Source: Cohnella hashimotonis (GTDB lineage Bacteria > Bacillota > Bacilli > Paenibacillales > Paenibacillaceae). From it: a DNA stretch of 64,000 nt. Under the pieces are notes generated by a model. The model saw nothing but the letters and a program-made list of their open reading frames with translations. It ran no database searches and had not been told where the DNA came from. The position numbers and the translations under genes were made by a program. The stretch is taken from positions 868,001 to 932,000 of the forward strand of contig NZ_JAGRPV010000001.1 in NCBI RefSeq assembly GCF_030014955.1. The letters are read 5' to 3'. Every line of letters starts with the position of its first letter. The first letter of the stretch is position 1. Shown in pieces: positions 45,578 through 54,556 of the stretch.

Positions 45578-46303
45578 GTGAAACGGACAAAGACGGTATT
45601 AATTATTAAAGAAGAAGCGTGGGAAAGCCATCTGGCCGAACAAAGTCTATGCAAGGACGGCTGGCGCACGATCGCCGTGAACTGGGGACCGCATGGTATG
45701 CGCTTATTCGAAGACGAGCCGCCGGATCTTGCCATTCTCAAACTAAAGGCGGATTCGGCATGCGCGGAAAATTTGTGCCAGAAAATCAGGGAACGCTCCC
45801 ATGTTCCGATTATCGTTGTCCTGCCGCTCAGGTCCGACGCAAGCGCGCTCAGCGTCCTGTACCAAGGCGCCGACGCCTACCTGCTGTCCCCCGTTAACTC
45901 TGACGAGCTCGTCGCCAAGGCGCACGCGGCTTACCGACGTTCCGCGATTTACATGAATCAAGTTTCGCATTACGCAAGTTATGGTCGCGGCCGGCTGGTG
46001 ATCGACTATCGAAAGTCGAACGTGGGGATCGATGGTCGGCAAGTGATGCTGACCAACACGGAGTATGCGCTGCTGACGACGATCTGCGAGGGCATGAACC
46101 GGATATTGACGCGCTCCGAGTTGATGCGCCACATTCTCGGTTATCGGATCGAAGTGGATACCCGATCGATTGATGTGCATATTAAAAATATTCGCAGAAA
46201 ATTGGAAGCGAATCCAAGGGAACCTGAGATCGTGCTGACCGTAAGAGGCAGGGGATATAAATTAGGCCTGTCGAAAGACGATGTTAACGAAAGCGCGGTA
46301 TAA
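45578..46303 (+). CDS. OmpR-family regulator with degenerate receiver domain
   Basis: 241 residues. GTG 45578 has AAAGGA nine bases upstream; the longer TTG-initiated frame does not. The C-terminal winged helix is intact (TNTEYALLTTICEGMNRILT, VDTRSIDVHIKNIRRKLE, VLTVRGRGYKL). The N-terminal domain has the receiver length and pattern but lost the chemistry: the acidic pair is KEE, the phospho-acceptor position is K55 in LAILKLKAD, the conserved Thr/Ser is replaced (VVLPLRSD), and the Lys-Pro pair reads SPVN. No kinase gene is adjacent. It is likely regulated by something other than phosphorylation. Confidence 0.87.
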   Translation: MKRTKTVLIIKEEAWESHLAEQSLCKDGWRTIAVNWGPHGMRLFEDEPPDLAILKLKADSACAENLCQKIRERSHVPIIVVLPLRSDASALSVLYQGADAYLLSPVNSDELVAKAHAAYRRSAIYMNQVSHYASYGRGRLVIDYRKSNVGIDGRQVMLTNTEYALLTTICEGMNRILTRSELMRHILGYRIEVDTRSIDVHIKNIRRKLEANPREPEIVLTVRGRGYKLGLSKDDVNESAV

Positions 46304-46310
46304 GGACAAC

Positions 46311-46346
46311 AGAGAACCCTTCAGGCATTTGCCTGAAGGGCTCTTT
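46311..46346 (+). terminator. Intrinsic terminator between convergent genes
   Basis: A near-perfect stem, CCCTTCAGGCA with TGCCTGAAGGG, ends in CTCTTT. It separates the regulator gene from the convergent beta-helix gene and may serve both strands. Confidence 0.75.
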
Positions 46347-46377
46347 GGCGTGGAACCGCCGGCTATTCGGCTGCCCG

Positions 46378-47847
46378 CTATTCGGCGAGGAAGCTGACGC
46401 CGTTTAACGACAGATAGTCGTTGCCGCCTCTCATGAACAGCACTTGGCCCGTCGCGAGAACTTGAATCTCGCCGATTTGCGCGACGCCGCCTTCGAGCGT
46501 GCTTACGATGAATTTACGGGCCTTTGCAGGGCGGTAGCCTTCCGGGAGCTGGAAGATGACGCTGCCCACGGTTGCGCTGCCGTCCTTGATCAAGCCGTCC
46601 AAACTGACTTTACCGTTCATGTCGCGGCTGAAAGAGGCTTGCCCGAAATCGGTTGGGTCGTAATCCGTCCAACCGTTCGACAGCGTCGCCGGCTTCTCTA
46701 CGCCTAACGTCGTAACGCCGTCGTCATCGATCGCGTCCGCGCGGGGGATAAATCCGGTGCTGCCCAGGAACTGGTTGTCGTAACCGATCTCCGTGAGCGT
46801 AGCCTCGGGCTCCAGCTTGATCGTGCCTATCGTGCCGGTGGCCAACGTGTTGCCGCTTATTTTCGTGCTGACGGCATTGCCGATTTTAATCGCATAATCC
46901 ACATGTCCCGCATATCCCCAGCCGTTTACGTTGTTGCCTACGATCTGAGAGAACACGACGGGATTGACTTCGCCGTCCAAGGAGATGGCGGCTTGATGCG
47001 CGCTGGTGTGCGGCACGTTTTGTTCGATCTGGTTGTACAAAATTTTGACCTGGTTGCCTTCCGTCACGCGAATGGCACCGCCGGCAGCCGTTATATTGTT
47101 GAATGCGACGACGACTTTTGCGGCGCCGACCACCTGGCTTAATTCGACGCCGATGTTGTCCCCGGTAATCGTGTTACCCAGGATGTTGATCGAATCGCCT
47201 GCGTTCAGCAGCGATAACCCGCCGTAGAAGACGTTATTCTCGAAGGAAGAGGTGAACAAGCTCGGGTCGCCTTTGGGGTTGGTCAGCTTGACGGCGTTGC
47301 CGCCCAGTTGCCAGAAGTAATTGTTCTGCAGAAGCAGCTTGGACATGAATTGCGGATAGGTGGAGATGTCGATATTCAGCGCGTGTCGGGCAGGTTTGCT
47401 GCCTTCCTGAGGAATAATGTTAATGGAGTCGATGCCGAATTGCCAGCCGATGCCAAGCTCCGGAGAAATTCGGATGACATCGGTCGTATTCGGAACGGTG
47501 GCCGCAACGACCAGGCGGCTAAAAAATCCGTCTCCCAAAATATGAATGGGGCGCTTAATGAGGAGCAGCTCGGTTCCGGTGCCATTGATCAGGTAGTCGC
47601 CGCCGGGAATGTACACGGTGCCGCCCTTTACGCCGGCCGCCGTGATCGCGTCTTGAATCGCTTGTCGGTCGTTCGTCGTTCCGTCGCCCTTCGCCCCGTA
47701 ATCCATGACGTTAAAAAACGTTCGGGCCGCATCCTTCTTCTTTTTCTCCGCCTCCTTGCCTGTGCTGGCGCTAGCGGAAACCCCGAATAGTGAGACGGCA
47801 AGACAAACGGCGAGTGCGGCAAAGCTCCATCTTCGTAATGCTTTCAT
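46378..47847 (-). CDS. Secreted right-handed beta-helix (pectate-lyase-3-like) protein
   Basis: 489 residues. ATG 47847 is chosen because AGGAAG lies upstream and a clean signal peptide follows (LRRWSFAALAVCLAVSLFGV, cleavage near ASA); longer in-frame starts would bury it. Mature residues begin a pectate-lyase-3 type beta helix (FFNVMDYGAKGDGTTNDRQA, GGTVYIPGGDYLI), with many short parallel repeats (NNITAAGGAIRV, NNVNGWGY). About 85 C-terminal residues form a separate beta domain. Such proteins cleave or bind acidic polysaccharides outside the cell. It is divergent from the GntR regulator; TTTACA/TGCTAT near 47895-47924 on the minus strand is a possible promoter. Confidence 0.85.
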   Translation of the reverse strand: MKALRRWSFAALAVCLAVSLFGVSASASTGKEAEKKKKDAARTFFNVMDYGAKGDGTTNDRQAIQDAITAAGVKGGTVYIPGGDYLINGTGTELLLIKRPIHILGDGFFSRLVVAATVPNTTDVIRISPELGIGWQFGIDSINIIPQEGSKPARHALNIDISTYPQFMSKLLLQNNYFWQLGGNAVKLTNPKGDPSLFTSSFENNVFYGGLSLLNAGDSINILGNTITGDNIGVELSQVVGAAKVVVAFNNITAAGGAIRVTEGNQVKILYNQIEQNVPHTSAHQAAISLDGEVNPVVFSQIVGNNVNGWGYAGHVDYAIKIGNAVSTKISGNTLATGTIGTIKLEPEATLTEIGYDNQFLGSTGFIPRADAIDDDGVTTLGVEKPATLSNGWTDYDPTDFGQASFSRDMNGKVSLDGLIKDGSATVGSVIFQLPEGYRPAKARKFIVSTLEGGVAQIGEIQVLATGQVLFMRGGNDYLSLNGVSFLAE

Positions 47848-47968
47848 CGTCCAACTTCCTTTCATTAGGGGATTGTGTCTTTCCGAAGTCAACGATAGCA
47901 CAGCCAATATGAAGAGAATGTAAAGATAAGCCGATGGAAGAAGGGGAGTTAACAACGTTGTAAATGTG

Positions 47969-47982
47969 ATATAATATATAAT
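47969..47982. promoter_or_regulatory. AT-rich candidate operator between beta-helix and GntR genes
   Basis: ATATAATATATAAT is identical over 14 bases to 44384-44397. It lies 33 bp before the GntR start and could mediate autoregulation and control of the divergent secreted protein. Confidence 0.5.
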
Positions 47983-48014
47983 GTAAAATTTATATTGTAG
48001 AGAGCGGGACACGA

Positions 48015-48740
48015 ATGAACAATATAACCAAGCAGTCCTTTTTGGAAAAGAAGAGCATGAGCCAAGATTTAGCTACGCTCATTAAGCAGCAAATTCTGAA
48101 CGGAGAACTTAATCCGGGAGACAGAATCGTCGAAACGAAGGTCGCCAAGGAACTGGGAATCAGCCAAACGCCGGTTCGCGAAGCCGTTCGATTGCTATCG
48201 GGAGAGGGAATCATCAACATTGTCCCGAACCGGGGACCGATTGTGAAGGACATGGAAGAAAAAGATATTTTTGAAATTTATTCGCTGCGCGCTTCCCTGG
48301 AGGGCTTGGCGATGCGGCTGACGACGTTAAACGCGACCAAGGAACAGCTTCAGCTTCTCGTGCAACTTTACGCGGAGATGGGCGAAAAGCTCAAAGATCC
48401 TGAAGTAGACTCGCTGCTTAAAGAATCGTTGAACCTTCACCAGAGCATCATTCAGTTCTCGCGTCATTCCAGGCTGATTCAAATTTACGATTCGATTTCT
48501 TTCCAAATCGAGCTGGCCAACCGAATCATCGGCATGAAGTCGACGAAGCAGAAGGAATACGACGAGCATAAAGAGCTGATCGACGCGCTTCAAAAAGGCG
48601 ATCCCGACGAGGCGGAAAAGGTCATGAGAAGGCATATCCACCGGTCATTCAAAGAGTGCATCCAAACGCTGCAGAACAACGGATCCGCGGATCGTACGAG
48701 CATTTTGGAATTGTGGCCTGAAGAGAAAATGGATATATAA
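48015..48740 (+). CDS. GntR-family transcriptional regulator with FCD domain
   Basis: 241 residues from ATG 48015. The N-terminal winged helix has the family core (GDRIVETKVAKELGISQTPV, REAVRLLSGEGIINIVPNRG). The C-terminal FCD helical bundle starts EIYSLRASLEGLAM and contains the histidines (HQSIIQFSRHSRL, RRHIHRSF) that bind a metal and an organic-acid effector in relatives such as UxuR/ExuR-type and LldR-type proteins. It probably represses the AT-palindrome promoters at 44.4, 48.0 and 48.8 kb and is released by a sugar-acid-like intermediate. Effector identity is inferred from family only. Confidence 0.9.
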   Translation: MNNITKQSFLEKKSMSQDLATLIKQQILNGELNPGDRIVETKVAKELGISQTPVREAVRLLSGEGIINIVPNRGPIVKDMEEKDIFEIYSLRASLEGLAMRLTTLNATKEQLQLLVQLYAEMGEKLKDPEVDSLLKESLNLHQSIIQFSRHSRLIQIYDSISFQIELANRIIGMKSTKQKEYDEHKELIDALQKGDPDEAEKVMRRHIHRSFKECIQTLQNNGSADRTSILELWPEEKMDI

Positions 48741-48838
48741 GTGGTTATTCGTAGCGGCAGGGCTTTTGGCTTGCCGCTTCGGCGTTTTTCGCGTTTTTGT
48801 AATCGATACCAAAGAAACGGGAGATTTCGTTGAATCGG

Positions 48839-48870
48839 TTGACAAATACATATTAAATATTATATATAAT
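48839..48870 (+). promoter_or_regulatory. Promoter with AT palindrome before the second transporter operon
   Basis: TTGACA (48839-48844) is followed by an AT-rich tract in which the palindrome ATTATATATAAT (48859-48870) overlaps the -10 region. The same palindrome overlaps the -10 of the dehydrogenase promoter at 44.4 kb. This promoter is the likely start of the operon from 49004 onwards. Confidence 0.55.
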
Positions 48871-49003
48871 TTATTATATTTTAAATTTAACGAATGGGGG
48901 ATGTTGGGTCAGAGGGACGCTTTAATAGGAGATGAGCGTACCAAGAGAGATTTTCCGATGAAAGCCATGCCATTCAAATGCGTTAATTACGAGGAGGATG
49001 TCC

Positions 49004-50713
49004 ATGAAACGGTTCGGTACTATGATAACGCTATCATCCATGCTCGCAATCTCCGCCCTGCTGCCTGCCTGCAGCAACAACGCGCCGTCGAACGAGGCGA
49101 GCAAGTCGTCATCCGCAAGCACAGGCTCTAGCGAGAGCTCGGCGACCGCAACTGCAAGCAATGCTTCGAGCGAAACGGCTCCGACCGGCTTGCCGGCCAA
49201 GTTCGATCCCCCGGTAGAGATGAGCTATGTCAGCTATCAGTTCGCCACGCTGAAATACGATAAAGGCGACGACGTGAACAACAACAACTGGACGCGCATG
49301 CTGAAGGACGAATACGGCATCGTCGCCAAAAACGTCTGGGAAGTCCCCTACGCCCAATATCCTCAAAAAACGGATTTGATGATCGCATCGGGCGATATTC
49401 CGGATTTCTTCCTCGCCAGCCCGACCCAACTCAAACAGCTGTACGAAGCCGACATGATCGAGGATTTGACCGACGTTTACAATAAATACGCGCCGGAGCT
49501 GGTGCGCAAGGTGCAAGATGCCGCAGGCGAATACCCGAGAAAGGCTGCGACGATCGACGGCAAGTTGATGGGCATCCCGTTTACGGGCGTTCTGCGCGAG
49601 AGCGTGAACGGTCTTTGGGTACGCATGGACTGGATCAAGAAGCTTGGCCTGCCCGAACCCAAGACGCTCGAAGACTTCTTGACGATCGCCGACGCCTTCG
49701 CCAACAAGGACCCCGACGGCAACAACAAGAAGGACACGATCGGCCTGGGACTCGATAAGGATCTGGCCATGACGGCTCCTTTTATGAACATGCTGCACGC
49801 CTACAAATCGATCTGGACGAAAGACGCGGACGGCAAGCTGGTGTACAGCAGTACGCAGCCCGCAATGAAAGAAGCGCTTGTTAAGCTGCACGACTTGTAC
49901 GCGAAAGGCATTTTGGATAAGGAATTCGTGGTCAAGGACGTAACGAAGCTGTTCGAGGACGTAACCGCCAACAAGGTCGGCATGTTCTACTCGGCCGGCA
50001 CGGCGGGCGCGTATCCGCTGCAAGGCAGCAAGGATAACGACCCCAACGTGGAGTGGAAGATGTTCCCGCTGCCGGCATACGACGACGAGCCGGGCAAATT
50101 CCAGACGGAGCTAGATATTTTCCACGGATTCTGGGTCGTGAAGAAGGGCTTCAAGCATCCGGAAGCGTTGCTGCGAATCCAGGAGCAATGGCTGGCGAAC
50201 TTCTACTTCAACAACAGCGACGAGACGCATCAGAAGTTCGTGAGCAACGCGGACAACGATACGATCTGGATGGAATCTCCGGCCAAGCTGTATATGCCGA
50301 CCCGGAACCGGGACTTCTATCTGCTCGTCAACGACGTCTTGTCGGGCAAGGCGGATAAATCCACGGTGCCTCCTGGCGTAAGAGATATTTTAGGCATGAT
50401 CGAGAAGTACAAAGCCGGCGACAACCAGTTCTGGGGCCAAAATCTGATTTACGGCGAAGGCGGCTCCATGGGCGTGGCGGATCACTATATCAATGAAAAT
50501 CTTTACGTTCAAAACGAGTTCATCGCCGCGCCTCTGCAGGTCATGGTGGACAAAGGCGTCAACCTGACCAAGCTGGAGCTGGACGCATTCACGAAGATCA
50601 TCACCGGCAACGAACCGATCGAGTCTTTCGACAAGTTCGTGACGAATTGGAAGAAGCAAGGCGGAGACGACGTCACAAAAGCGATTAACGAATGGTATAC
50701 GGCTAACCAATAG
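49004..50713 (+). CDS. Extracellular solute-binding lipoprotein, LplA type
   Basis: 569 residues. ATG 49004 is preferred since GAGGAGG (48991-48997) is six bases upstream; an ATG at 48998 is too close to it. The lipobox SALLPAC puts the cysteine at residue 23, with a Ser/Ala-rich tether behind. The mature part is of the large LplA/YtcQ type (VAKNVWEVPYAQYPQKTDLM, ANKDPDGNNKKDTIGLGLD). That DPDGNNKKDT segment resembles a calcium-binding loop. It is the first gene of the operon and feeds the two permeases that follow. The ligand is unknown. Confidence 0.93.
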   Translation: MKRFGTMITLSSMLAISALLPACSNNAPSNEASKSSSASTGSSESSATATASNASSETAPTGLPAKFDPPVEMSYVSYQFATLKYDKGDDVNNNNWTRMLKDEYGIVAKNVWEVPYAQYPQKTDLMIASGDIPDFFLASPTQLKQLYEADMIEDLTDVYNKYAPELVRKVQDAAGEYPRKAATIDGKLMGIPFTGVLRESVNGLWVRMDWIKKLGLPEPKTLEDFLTIADAFANKDPDGNNKKDTIGLGLDKDLAMTAPFMNMLHAYKSIWTKDADGKLVYSSTQPAMKEALVKLHDLYAKGILDKEFVVKDVTKLFEDVTANKVGMFYSAGTAGAYPLQGSKDNDPNVEWKMFPLPAYDDEPGKFQTELDIFHGFWVVKKGFKHPEALLRIQEQWLANFYFNNSDETHQKFVSNADNDTIWMESPAKLYMPTRNRDFYLLVNDVLSGKADKSTVPPGVRDILGMIEKYKAGDNQFWGQNLIYGEGGSMGVADHYINENLYVQNEFIAAPLQVMVDKGVNLTKLELDAFTKIITGNEPIESFDKFVTNWKKQGGDDVTKAINEWYTANQ

Positions 50714-50728
50714 CGCGACAGCGCGACG

Positions 50729-50766
50729 AAATGCCAGAGGAGTAAAGTGTTCTCTTCTGGCATTTT
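50729..50766 (+). terminator. Partial terminator between binding protein and permeases
   Basis: AAATGCCAGAGGAG pairs imperfectly with CTCTTCTGGCATTT and ends in a few T. Such hairpins often raise the binding-protein to permease ratio. Confidence 0.65.
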
Positions 50767-50793
50767 ACGAACGGGGCGAAACGAGGGATCGCA

Positions 50794-51693
50794 ATGCTGA
50801 AAAAATCATGGAAACGCGAGCTGCCGCTTCACCTCCTGCTGCTGCCGGCAGCAGCGATCGTCTTTATTTTCAACTATATTCCGATGGCCGGCATCCTGAT
50901 GGCTTTCGAACGGTATATTCCGACGAAAGGCATATGGGGCTCCAAATGGGTGGGCTTCGATAACTTCAGCTATATTTTTTCGCTGCCGGATACGTACACC
51001 GTGCTGTGGAATACCCTTTTCATCGCCTGCATGAAAATTGTCGTCGGGCAAGTGACGCCGATCGCCGTTGCCCTGCTGCTGAACGAGATGCGTTCGGCAT
51101 TGATCAAGCGCGGCGTACAAACGCTCATCTATTTGCCTCACTTCCTGTCCTGGACGATATTGGGCGGCATTATGATTGACATTTTGTCCCCATCGTCCGG
51201 GATCGTCAATCAAATGCTGACCGCGATCGGCGGCAAGCCGATTTTTTTCCTGGGGGACAATAACTGGTTTCCGTTCACGATCGTGATCTCCAACGAATGG
51301 AAGGAATTCGGCTTCAGTACGATCGTTTACCTGGCCGCGCTGACCGGCATTTCTCCCGCCCTGTACGAGGCCGCCGTCATGGACGGCGCGGGCAGATGGC
51401 GACAGACCTGGCATATTACGCTGCCGGGAATGAGACCCGTCATTATTCTGCTGGTAACGCTCAGCCTTGGACAAGTGTTAAACGCCGGCTTCGAGCAAAT
51501 CTTCGTCCTGTACAGTCCGCAGGTGTACGAGAGCGGCGATATCATCGACACGATGGTGTACAGAATGGGGATGCTGAGCGCGCAGTACGGCCCGGCTACC
51601 GCGATCGGCCTGATGAAGTCCTTCGTTTCGTTAATTCTCATATCCGTTGCGTATTTCCTGGCCTACAGGCTGGCCAATTATCGAATATTTTAG
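50794..51693 (+). CDS. Sugar ABC transporter permease, LplB type
   Basis: 299 residues from ATG 50794. Six helices; first LPAAAIVFIFNYIPMAGILM. The EAA loop is ALYEAAVMDGAGRWRQTWHI. It is related to the permease at 355-1257 but clearly distinct, so the two systems serve different ligands. The second permease follows after 19 bases. Confidence 0.93.
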   Translation: MLKKSWKRELPLHLLLLPAAAIVFIFNYIPMAGILMAFERYIPTKGIWGSKWVGFDNFSYIFSLPDTYTVLWNTLFIACMKIVVGQVTPIAVALLLNEMRSALIKRGVQTLIYLPHFLSWTILGGIMIDILSPSSGIVNQMLTAIGGKPIFFLGDNNWFPFTIVISNEWKEFGFSTIVYLAALTGISPALYEAAVMDGAGRWRQTWHITLPGMRPVIILLVTLSLGQVLNAGFEQIFVLYSPQVYESGDIIDTMVYRMGMLSAQYGPATAIGLMKSFVSLILISVAYFLAYRLANYRIF

Positions 51694-51712
51694 CTGACGA
51701 GGAGGTGAGCTC

Positions 51713-52594
51713 TTGGTAAAAGAATCGCTTGGCCGCAAGCTGTTTCTGGGCTTCGACTATACGTTCATGATCTTGCTGTCCCTGCTCTGCATGTTCCCGC
51801 TGGTTCACGTGCTGGCCGTATCGTTCAGCTCCAATGCCGCATCGTCCGCGGGGCTGGTCACGTTGTGGCCCATCGGCTTCAATTTCAAATCCTATGAATT
51901 CGTCATGCAAAACGCCGAGTTTTTGCGATCTCTTGGCGTCTCCGTTCAGCGCGTGCTGCTCGGAAGCCTCATTCAAATGCTGCTGATCGTCATTACGGCC
52001 TATCCGTTGTCCATGGAGGCCTCCAGATTCCGTTTTCGTACCGCGTATGCCTGGTATTTTCTCGTTACGATATTGTTCGGCGGCGGGCTGATTCCCACCT
52101 ATATGGTCATCAAGGATCTGGGCATGCTGGATACCCTTTGGGCGCTCATCGTTCCATCGTCGGTGCCGGTATTCAGCGTCGTGCTCCTGCTTAACTTCTA
52201 CAGAGGGCTCCCGCGAGAACTGGAAGAAGCCGCATTCATCGACGGCGCCAGCCTGCTGCGTACGTTGTTCAGCATTATCCTTCCGCTTTCTCTGCCAGCG
52301 ATCGCTACGCTTCTGTTGTTCTCGATGGTCGGCCACTGGAATGCCTGGTTCGACGGACTGCTCTATATGAACCGGCCGGAAAATTATCCGCTGCAGAGCT
52401 ACCTGCAGACGCTTATTATCAATAACGACTTCAAGGCGACGACGGCGGAGGAACTGCAAATGCTGAAATCGATCTCGAACCGCTCCGTTAAAGCCGCTCA
52501 AATATTTCTTGGCGCGCTCCCGATTTTGCTCGTTTACCCGTTTCTGCAAAAGTATTTCATGAAAGGCATCGTTCTTGGCAGCGTGAAGGAATGA
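51713..52594 (+). CDS. Carbohydrate ABC transporter permease, LplC type
   Basis: 293 residues from TTG 51713, seven bases after a strong GAGGAGGT; no ATG or GTG gives a better fit. Six helices with EAA loop RELEEAAFIDGASLLRTLFS and the C-terminal GIVLGSVKE. It pairs with the preceding permease. No ATPase gene is found up to the window end. Confidence 0.92.
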   Translation: MVKESLGRKLFLGFDYTFMILLSLLCMFPLVHVLAVSFSSNAASSAGLVTLWPIGFNFKSYEFVMQNAEFLRSLGVSVQRVLLGSLIQMLLIVITAYPLSMEASRFRFRTAYAWYFLVTILFGGGLIPTYMVIKDLGMLDTLWALIVPSSVPVFSVVLLLNFYRGLPRELEEAAFIDGASLLRTLFSIILPLSLPAIATLLLFSMVGHWNAWFDGLLYMNRPENYPLQSYLQTLIINNDFKATTAEELQMLKSISNRSVKAAQIFLGALPILLVYPFLQKYFMKGIVLGSVKE

Positions 52595-52632
52595 CGAACG
52601 GTTGAACAAATAAGCAGCTCGGAGGTAGGGAA

Positions 52633-53484
52633 ATGGCAGCTCTGGATTCGAAAATCGGCATCATCAATCCGCTTGAAAACGGAGGCGACTGCTTCGGGCC
52701 GGTCCTGCATTACGGATTGGACGTCTGTCAATTGGTCAGCTGGGACATGAGCCAGGCGACGGAAGCGATAGCGGACACCGTCAAGGCGGCTGCCGGCAAG
52801 GCGGGCGTGCGCATCGCCGCCATGTGGGCGGGCGTACCCGGACCGCAAGTGTGGAATTTCGTGGAGGGCCCCCTTACCCTGGGCATCGTGCCGCAAGCCT
52901 ACAGAGCGGAAAGAGTCGCCGCGCTTAAGCAATGGGCCGACTTCGCGGCCCGGATCGGGGCGCCGGCGATCATCACGCACTGCGGCTTCATACCGGAAAA
53001 CATGACGGATCCCGAATATCCGGCCGTCGTCGAGGCGATCCGTGAAGTCGCGTTATATTGCTTGGATCTGGGACTCGAATTCTGGCTCGAGACGGGTCAG
53101 GAGACGCCGGTCGTCCTGTTGAGAACGATCGAACGCGTCGGAACGGGCAATCTCGGCCTCAACTTCGACCCGGCCAACCTGATTATGTACGGCAAGGGCA
53201 ATCCGATCGATGCGCTGGATACGGTGGGCGATTACGTACGCAACATTCACGTGAAGGACGGATTGTATCCGGTCAGCGGCGACCATCTTGGCGCGGAGGT
53301 GCGTCCGGGACTCGGCAAGGTGAGATTTCCGGCGTTCGTCCGCAAGCTGACGGAGCGGGGATTTGCCGGCGATTGGATCATCGAGCGGGAAATTCATGGG
53401 GAACAGCAGGAGCAGGACATCCGCAGTACGATTACCGATCTGATTCGGTGGGCGCAAACAGCGGATTCGAATCGCGGCGAATGA
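52633..53484 (+). CDS. Sugar phosphate isomerase/epimerase-like TIM barrel
   Basis: 283 residues; ATG 52633 follows GGAGGTAGGG. It belongs to the AP-endonuclease-2/xylose-isomerase-like barrel group (IolE, IolI, tagatose epimerase). Metal-site-type residues are visible: E in FWLETGQET, D in LNFDPANLIMYG, H in VRNIHVKDGLYP, E in WIIEREIHG. It probably isomerises or epimerises a keto-sugar derived from the imported substrate. It is followed 13 bases later by an oxidoreductase of the Gfo/Idh/MocA family, a combination common in inositol-like and sugar-acid pathways. Confidence 0.87.
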   Translation: MAALDSKIGIINPLENGGDCFGPVLHYGLDVCQLVSWDMSQATEAIADTVKAAAGKAGVRIAAMWAGVPGPQVWNFVEGPLTLGIVPQAYRAERVAALKQWADFAARIGAPAIITHCGFIPENMTDPEYPAVVEAIREVALYCLDLGLEFWLETGQETPVVLLRTIERVGTGNLGLNFDPANLIMYGKGNPIDALDTVGDYVRNIHVKDGLYPVSGDHLGAEVRPGLGKVRFPAFVRKLTERGFAGDWIIEREIHGEQQEQDIRSTITDLIRWAQTADSNRGE

Positions 53485-53497
53485 GGGGGAAGACGGC

Positions 53498-54523
53498 ATG
53501 TTAAAGGTAGGACTTATCGGCATCGGTTTTATCGGAAGGGCGCATCTCGACCAGTATTTGCGGCTTGAGCAGGAGGATTATCCCATCCGCGTTACGGCCA
53601 TTTGCGATACGGATCCCAAGAAATTCGAAGGCGAATTTACCGAGGGCAATATCGGGGTGGGCAACGCCGATTACGATTTTTCCAAATACCGTTTATATAC
53701 GAATCTGGACGACATGCTCGCCTCTGAATCGTTCGATTACGTGGACATCGCGCTGCCGACGTTTTTGCATGACGCGGTCGCGATTCAGGTGCTGAAGAAG
53801 GGATTTAACGTCCTCTGCGAAAAACCGATGGCGCTCGATTCCAAGCGCTGCAAAGCGATGCTCGAGGCGGCGGGGAGAAGCGGCAAGCATTTGATGATCG
53901 GCCAATGTCTTCGCTTCTGGCCGGCTTACGAATACTTGAAGGATTGCGTAGACAAGAGCGTGTGGGGCGCTGTCAGGTCTGCGCGCTTCTATAGGGGCAG
54001 CAGCGCGCCGGTCTGGTCGAACCAGAACTGGCTGCTGGACGAATCGCGAAGCGGCGGGGCATTGGTCGATTTTCACGTGCATGATGCGGACATGATCCGG
54101 TGGCTGTTCGGAAATCCGGCTTCCGTCTCCGCGCTCGGACGTAATGTGTATCCGGGCAGCGGCTACGACATTCTCTCGGCGCAATACGTTTACCCCGACG
54201 GCAAGATCGTATCCGCCGAGGCGGACTGGTCGCTGCCGCCGAGCATTCCGTTCGAGATGTCGTACCGCGTGGGATTCGACGAAGCCGCCGTTGTGTTTAC
54301 GGGAGGCAAGGTGACTGTATATCCCAAAGAAGGTTCTGCTTTTACGCCGGAGCTGTCCGCGGATACGGGTTTTTACCGGGAGATCGTCTACTTGGCCGAT
54401 TGCTTGCTGAACGGGCGAGTTCCGTCCGTCTCGCCGGGAGACGACGTAGCGGCTTCGATTCGTCTGGTGGAAGCCGAGAAAAGATCAGCCGACGGCGGAG
54501 GCAAGTGGATCAAGCTTAAATAA
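53498..54523 (+). CDS. Gfo/Idh/MocA-family oxidoreductase (first copy)
   Basis: 341 residues from ATG 53498. The Rossmann fold is at the N-terminus (KVGLIGIGFIGRAHLDQY) and the family motif CEKPMALDSK gives the active-site lysine. A histidine pair lies in DFHVHDADMIRWLFG. These NAD(P)-dependent enzymes oxidise or reduce sugars or sugar acids in the cytoplasm. A second, different member is encoded at 61151, so two oxidations, or an oxidation and a later reduction, may occur in the pathway. Confidence 0.9.
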   Translation: MLKVGLIGIGFIGRAHLDQYLRLEQEDYPIRVTAICDTDPKKFEGEFTEGNIGVGNADYDFSKYRLYTNLDDMLASESFDYVDIALPTFLHDAVAIQVLKKGFNVLCEKPMALDSKRCKAMLEAAGRSGKHLMIGQCLRFWPAYEYLKDCVDKSVWGAVRSARFYRGSSAPVWSNQNWLLDESRSGGALVDFHVHDADMIRWLFGNPASVSALGRNVYPGSGYDILSAQYVYPDGKIVSAEADWSLPPSIPFEMSYRVGFDEAAVVFTGGKVTVYPKEGSAFTPELSADTGFYREIVYLADCLLNGRVPSVSPGDDVAASIRLVEAEKRSADGGGKWIKLK

Positions 54524-54556
54524 TAACGAAACGCAAAGATCGGGGAGTGAGAGTCT

